This document shows positions 6,970 to 10,102 of a stretch of 10,102 nucleotides of DNA, in pieces; the stretch's first letter is position 1, and every line of letters starts with the position of its first letter. The stretch spans positions 1 to 10,102 of the forward strand of contig JAHWKS010000104.1 in the NCBI GenBank assembly GCA_019347795.1, written 5' to 3'. The notes beneath the pieces were generated by a model. That model was not told where the DNA came from. It searched no databases and saw nothing but the letters and a program-made list of their open reading frames with translations. This stretch comes from Planctomycetota bacterium. GTDB taxonomy: Bacteria > Planctomycetota > Planctomycetia > Pirellulales > Pirellulaceae. A program made the position numbers and the translations under genes.

Positions 6970-6995
6970 GAATTCTACGCCATGCCGGCGGAAAA

Positions 6996-7331
6996 TCATG
7001 CGGAAAAGCCGTCCGGGCAGGGTAATTCCAGGTCGAGAATGGCCGTTCCCAGCAGTTTCCCCTGCGTGTCGATCCGCAGGGAAAGGCTCGCCCCGCCGGC
7101 CAGCGCGTCGTAGAGCACGAAGTTGAGGGCCTGCACCTTGGGCAACTCGTATCGCTCGACCCGCGAGACCCCCAGACCCTGGAAGAACTGCCCGACCCGC
7201 TCCGCCGTCAACTCGCGCAGCAGGATCTCGTAGCCTTCCGGCGAATCGGCCATGACGCCGATGTTCGCATGGTTCCCCTTATCGCCGCTACGGGCGGTGG
7301 CGAGTCGGCGGAGCGGGACGGCTGCAGGCAT
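6996..7331 (-). CDS. Standalone AtuA C-terminal-like domain protein
   Basis: A 111-residue protein that resembles the small C-terminal domain found on acyclic terpene utilisation proteins of the AtuA (DUF1446) type, here encoded alone. The diagnostic segment is ATARSGDKGNHANIGV (11-26). It is followed by LLRELTAERV (37-46), VERYELPKVQALNFVL (58-73) and SLSLRIDTQGKLLG (82-95), all typical of this domain. There is no signal peptide or membrane segment. Its role is unknown; in other genomes the free-standing form usually accompanies a separate AtuA large-domain gene, which is not in this window. The ATG at 7331 is preceded in frame by a stop at 7338-7340, which fixes the start. The ribosome site is weak. 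It begins 49 bases after the stop of the tri-domain secreted protein gene and is probably the second gene of that unit. Confidence 0.82.
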   Translation of the reverse strand: MPAAVPLRRLATARSGDKGNHANIGVMADSPEGYEILLRELTAERVGQFFQGLGVSRVERYELPKVQALNFVLYDALAGGASLSLRIDTQGKLLGTAILDLELPCPDGFSA

Positions 7332-7380
7332 GACGCATTAGCGATTCCTGGATGACTCGGTTGTGCAATCAATGATGACG

Positions 7381-9468
7381 TTACGGCTCGAAGATCACGT
7401 CGGTAGAGGCGCCGAAGCGGGCGGGGAGGGGCATGTTGGACCAGGAGCGGTCGTCGCCGAGGCGGAACTGCCAAGGGCCTGCGAGGGTGAGTTGCTCGTC
7501 GCCGGCGGAGAGGAGTGGTGTTTGCTGGAGGCCGCCGGGGCCGCCGCGGTCTTCGACGCGAATCACAAGCAGGTTGTAGTCATCGGGTATGACGGCGTCG
7601 GCGGGGATGATTGCGATAAAGTCATTGCCGTTGTTCGATTTCGCTTCGAGCGTTGCGCCGTTCATCCAGGCCGTGAGGGAATCCTCATCGCTGGGAAGCT
7701 TCAACGTGAGCTGCTTGCCGGACAGCCATTGCTCCGGCAATCGCACGACGCAGCGGTACCAGCCGATTCCGTCGTAGTCCTCAAGCACGCCGGCCGACGC
7801 GGCCTCCCACGATGCGGGAACCGGCAGGAGGCTCCAGTGCTGCTCGTAGTCGGTGCGGCCGGCGGTCGAGACGTCGTCGCGGATGGGGAGACCGGCGGCC
7901 CAGTGGATGCCGTTCAAGAGGAGCCGCTGGAACGGTGGATTCCCGAAATCGCCTACGTGCCCCAGCGAGGTGTAGAACGATCGCCCGCCGTCCTCGCGCT
8001 GAAAGGTCCACGCGGCCGGCTCTTCCGGCTGGCCTTCGATCTGGCCGAGCAGCAGCGCTGTCGTCTCTTCCGCCAGCGGCGATGTCTTGTAGAGCGAGCC
8101 CCCTTGCTGGAACGGCTCCCGGGGGATGCCTTTCAAAATGGGATGATCCGCGGCGCCGGGGGCGATCCGCACTTGCGACGTGAGCTTGTTGCCGTGATGG
8201 CCGGTGTAATTGCCGCCCAATACCTGCGCGTCCCACGCGGGCCAGGCGACCAGCCCCTCCGGCGCCTCGTTCCCCCGCAGCGAGAAGGCGTGGCTGGCGG
8301 TGCGAAGGCCGATCACCGGCTTCCCTGCGGCCACGAACGCTTTGATCGCCTTCATCTGCGGCGGCGGCAGCAGGCGGCGGCGGACGCTGATCAGCAGCGC
8401 GTCGGCGTCGTGGAGCGCCTCCACAAGTCCGGGCAGCGTGTTCCGCTCCGTCTCGCTGCCGAAGACGTAGCTAACCCGGAAGTTCTTGTCGAGATACTGT
8501 TGCGCGAAGACCGGCAGCGTCTCCTCCGTCTTGTACTCGTCCTCGGCGATGACAATCGCCAGATGCGGCCGCTTGTCGATGGCAAAGCGGAACGGCGCGC
8601 CGCCGATGAGTTGATCGCTGGTGATTGTCGGGCAGACGTACTTCTCGATGTGCGAGACGATCAGGTCCGTGCCCGAGAAGTGGCTCACGGACGGCCACCG
8701 CTGGGGGTTGTACATGGTGTCGGTCATGTCGCGCATCAGCACGACGTTCTTGCCATTGCGGGCCATCTGCCGCAGCCCGAACGGCCGGCCGAGCACGCAC
8801 ATGTTCGTATGCACGCCGGTGAGGATGACGTTCTCGACGCCGCGCTCCTCGAGGATGCTCCAGACCTCGTCGCCGCGGTCGCTGATGTAATCCCGCTCGC
8901 CGTCGATGGGGATCAAATCCGACTGCCGCTTCCACGGCGTGGCGGGATTGCGTCCCATCGCCTTCAGCTTCGCGGCCCACTCGGCGTGATCCTCTGGATC
9001 ATCGTCCTCGCCCCCGTCGGACTGATCGATCGGATAAATCCCTTTCTCCTCGGAAGGAATCCGCGAGCACCAGGCGGTGATGTCCGCCGGGAGGTTGTCG
9101 GCTTTCGGCGTCTGTTGAGCGCGACGGCGGGCCGGATGATCTTCATACGCCGCCATGCAGTCGCTGGGAGCGTGGATGATGGTCACCCCGCGGCGCCGGG
9201 CTTCGTCGATGACCTTCGCCAGCCGCGGACCGAACTCCTCGACCCGCCGCACGGCGTTCAAGCAATGGTGCAGATCCCATACATCGCACACGATGAGCGC
9301 CGTCTCCTCCGGCGCCCAAGTTTCCTCGCGCACCAGCCGGTGAAACCGCCCGGCCCCGGGACGCGTCTCTTCCTGATAGCGAAGTTGCAAGTCCAGGTCC
9401 TCGGCGCCGGCGTGCGGCGCGGCAAAGAGGACCACGAACGATGCAACTAAAAGATTGCGAATGAGCAT
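7381..9468 (-). CDS. Secreted isochorismatase-like / ThuA / beta-sandwich fusion protein
   Basis: A 695-residue exported protein. A signal peptide (about 1-22, cleavage near HAGA/ED) precedes a cysteine-hydrolase domain (about 52-285) with VCDVWD (D62), GVHTNMCV (nucleophile C224) and the RDMTDTMY block. The usual catalytic lysine is not evident: the expected place holds GERD (190-193). A ThuA-like, class I amidotransferase-fold domain follows (about 302-527), with IAEDEYKTEETLP, GKPVIGLRTASHAF, GGNYTGHHG (418-426), YTSLGHVGDF (499-508) and LLNGIHWAAG. A C-terminal jelly-roll resembles GH2-type sugar-binding modules (about 545-640, GIGWYRCVVRLPEQW). It ends in a GPWQFRLGDD tail (664-672) seen in planctomycete sialate-esterase-like proteins. 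ThuA domains are linked to sugar metabolism and the last module suggests carbohydrate binding. I chose the ATG at 9468 for the signal peptide and the GAGG 8 bases upstream; an in-frame start at 9591 would overlap the next gene. Confidence 0.9.
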   Translation of the reverse strand: MLIRNLLVASFVVLFAAPHAGAEDLDLQLRYQEETRPGAGRFHRLVREETWAPEETALIVCDVWDLHHCLNAVRRVEEFGPRLAKVIDEARRRGVTIIHAPSDCMAAYEDHPARRRAQQTPKADNLPADITAWCSRIPSEEKGIYPIDQSDGGEDDDPEDHAEWAAKLKAMGRNPATPWKRQSDLIPIDGERDYISDRGDEVWSILEERGVENVILTGVHTNMCVLGRPFGLRQMARNGKNVVLMRDMTDTMYNPQRWPSVSHFSGTDLIVSHIEKYVCPTITSDQLIGGAPFRFAIDKRPHLAIVIAEDEYKTEETLPVFAQQYLDKNFRVSYVFGSETERNTLPGLVEALHDADALLISVRRRLLPPPQMKAIKAFVAAGKPVIGLRTASHAFSLRGNEAPEGLVAWPAWDAQVLGGNYTGHHGNKLTSQVRIAPGAADHPILKGIPREPFQQGGSLYKTSPLAEETTALLLGQIEGQPEEPAAWTFQREDGGRSFYTSLGHVGDFGNPPFQRLLLNGIHWAAGLPIRDDVSTAGRTDYEQHWSLLPVPASWEAASAGVLEDYDGIGWYRCVVRLPEQWLSGKQLTLKLPSDEDSLTAWMNGATLEAKSNNGNDFIAIIPADAVIPDDYNLLVIRVEDRGGPGGLQQTPLLSAGDEQLTLAGPWQFRLGDDRSWSNMPLPARFGASTDVIFEP

Positions 9469-9515
9469 TGGTGCAACCTCAATTCTGAAAACGCGATTCG
9501 GAGAGCGAGGCCTCC

Positions 9516-9521
9516 ATTCTA
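9516..9521 (-). promoter_or_regulatory. Possible -10 element for the tri-domain protein gene
   Basis: Read leftward the sequence is TAGAAT, 5 of 6 positions of the -10 consensus, 47 bases before the ATG at 9468 and inside the 110-base gap after the retropepsin-like gene. No convincing -35 hexamer lies 16-18 bases further upstream, so this is a weak call. Confidence 0.3.
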
Positions 9522-9578
9522 GCCCGACCGAGGTCAGGTTGCTTCGAGCCAACTCCACCACGGTGCGCACGAAGGCCC

Positions 9579-10064
9579 CTACTGCAGCCACGCCTTGGGG
9601 CTCCGATAACTGAACTGCAAATCATGTCGCGCAAACGCGCCGCCAGCAAGCCCGATCAAGGTCTCGGTTCCCCCATCCAATAGAAATTTGGCGAGAATCG
9701 TCGCGGGCGGTGTGGTCGTCTGACCGTCGGTGAAGGCGATGTCCAAAAACCCCCATCGATAGGAATGGCGTTTTCCTCCGACAATCACCGTACTCAGCAT
9801 TTGCGCGAGTTCAGCGAGCGAACCGGAGTTCCCTGCGGGGGCAAGTTGGTCGTCCAAAACCCAATCGATGACTTGTTCGAAGCGTCCTTCCCATTCATGC
9901 TGCGGAAAAATCGAATAGTTGGCTCCGGTATCGACGATTGCATGGAGGGGATTGACGTTCGATTCGGCGGAGATTCCCGTGATCACCACCTTCGTGCGAA
10001 GTCGCTCGACCAGGTAACGCTTTTCGCCGCGACAAACAAACGGACGGGCGCGGTAGAGGTGCAA
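9579..10064 (-). CDS. Retropepsin-like aspartic protease (start uncertain)
   Basis: The frame encodes up to 161 residues from a TTG at 10064. The HAIVDTGANYSIFP segment (41-54) carries the D-T-G-A active-site motif (D45-A48) of retropepsin/clan AA proteases. The second hallmark, a hydrophobic LIGL-A-G-G-A-F stretch before a final strand (136-152), matches the end of this fold. Bacterial members are small, act as dimers and mostly have unknown substrates. There is no signal peptide or membrane segment, so it is probably cytosolic. The frame stays open from 10065 to the right window edge, so the true start may lie outside the window. Alternatively translation could begin at the GTG codons of residues 26-27, just before the protease fold. 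The stop lies 110 bases upstream of the tri-domain protein start. Codon use appears less GC-rich than in the neighbours. Confidence 0.72.
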   Translation of the reverse strand: MHLYRARPFVCRGEKRYLVERLRTKVVITGISAESNVNPLHAIVDTGANYSIFPQHEWEGRFEQVIDWVLDDQLAPAGNSGSLAELAQMLSTVIVGGKRHSYRWGFLDIAFTDGQTTTPPATILAKFLLDGGTETLIGLAGGAFARHDLQFSYRSPKAWLQ

Positions 10065-10102
10065 CGCTACCCTACTTGAGGGCGCAGGATCTTCGCCGGA
10101 CG

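Noticed and set aside
7363..9450. Plus-strand open frame (695 codons) opposite the tri-domain protein
   Set aside because: No domain, low-complexity R/G/A/V-rich translation; the minus strand encodes a clear secreted multidomain protein.
9469..9591. N-terminal extension of the tri-domain protein to 9591
   Set aside because: It buries the signal peptide and overlaps the 3' end of the retropepsin-like gene; a GAGG site supports the ATG at 9468.

Overview
The window looks like a piece of a planctomycete chromosome, probably Pirellulales-like or Gemmata-like. It has high GC. It carries a DUF1559 protein with a prepilin-type N-terminus and the H-X9-DG C-terminal motif, a signature of this phylum. 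It also has a secreted formylglycine sulfatase and a secreted isochorismatase/ThuA/beta-sandwich fusion, both typical of planctomycete genomes. No tRNA, rRNA, CRISPR array, transposase or phage gene is visible. Most of the DNA is coding, and long open frames antisense to real genes are GC artefacts.

Left block (1-4019, all on the minus strand). Read in the direction of transcription it holds a CPBP-family membrane protease (GTG start), a secreted type I sulfatase that overlaps it by ATGA, a class-2 SAM-dependent O-methyltransferase 58 bases later, and an M20 (peptidase T-like) metallopeptidase 8 bases after that, cut by the left window edge. Spacing suggests one transcription unit, although a strong inverted repeat at the 3' end of the sulfatase gene may separate the first two genes from the last two. 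No common pathway is obvious.

Middle block (4020-5442, plus strand). A divergent intergenic region carries a good sigma70-type promoter (TTGACA, 17 bases, TATTCT), a leader of about 130 nt and an AGGAG site before a GTG start. It serves the DUF1559 protein and, 35 bases downstream, a 51-residue putative lipoprotein that is easily missed by length cut-offs.

Right block (5455-10102, minus strand). A PIN-PhoH protein converges on the lipoprotein gene with only 12 bases between stops. Upstream of it lies a 197-base intergenic region dominated by a 78-base palindrome (perfect 18-bp inner stem) and a second, weaker palindrome. Next come a standalone AtuA-like small domain protein and, 49 bases upstream of that, the 695-residue secreted tri-domain protein. 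The right edge holds a retropepsin-like aspartic protease with a DTGA motif whose true start is uncertain.

I did not find a clear-cut new multi-gene system. The items most worth following are the tri-domain secreted protein, whose isochorismatase domain appears to lack the usual catalytic lysine, the palindromic element upstream of PIN-PhoH, the micro-lipoprotein paired with DUF1559, and the palindrome that appears to have rewritten the sulfatase C-terminus.
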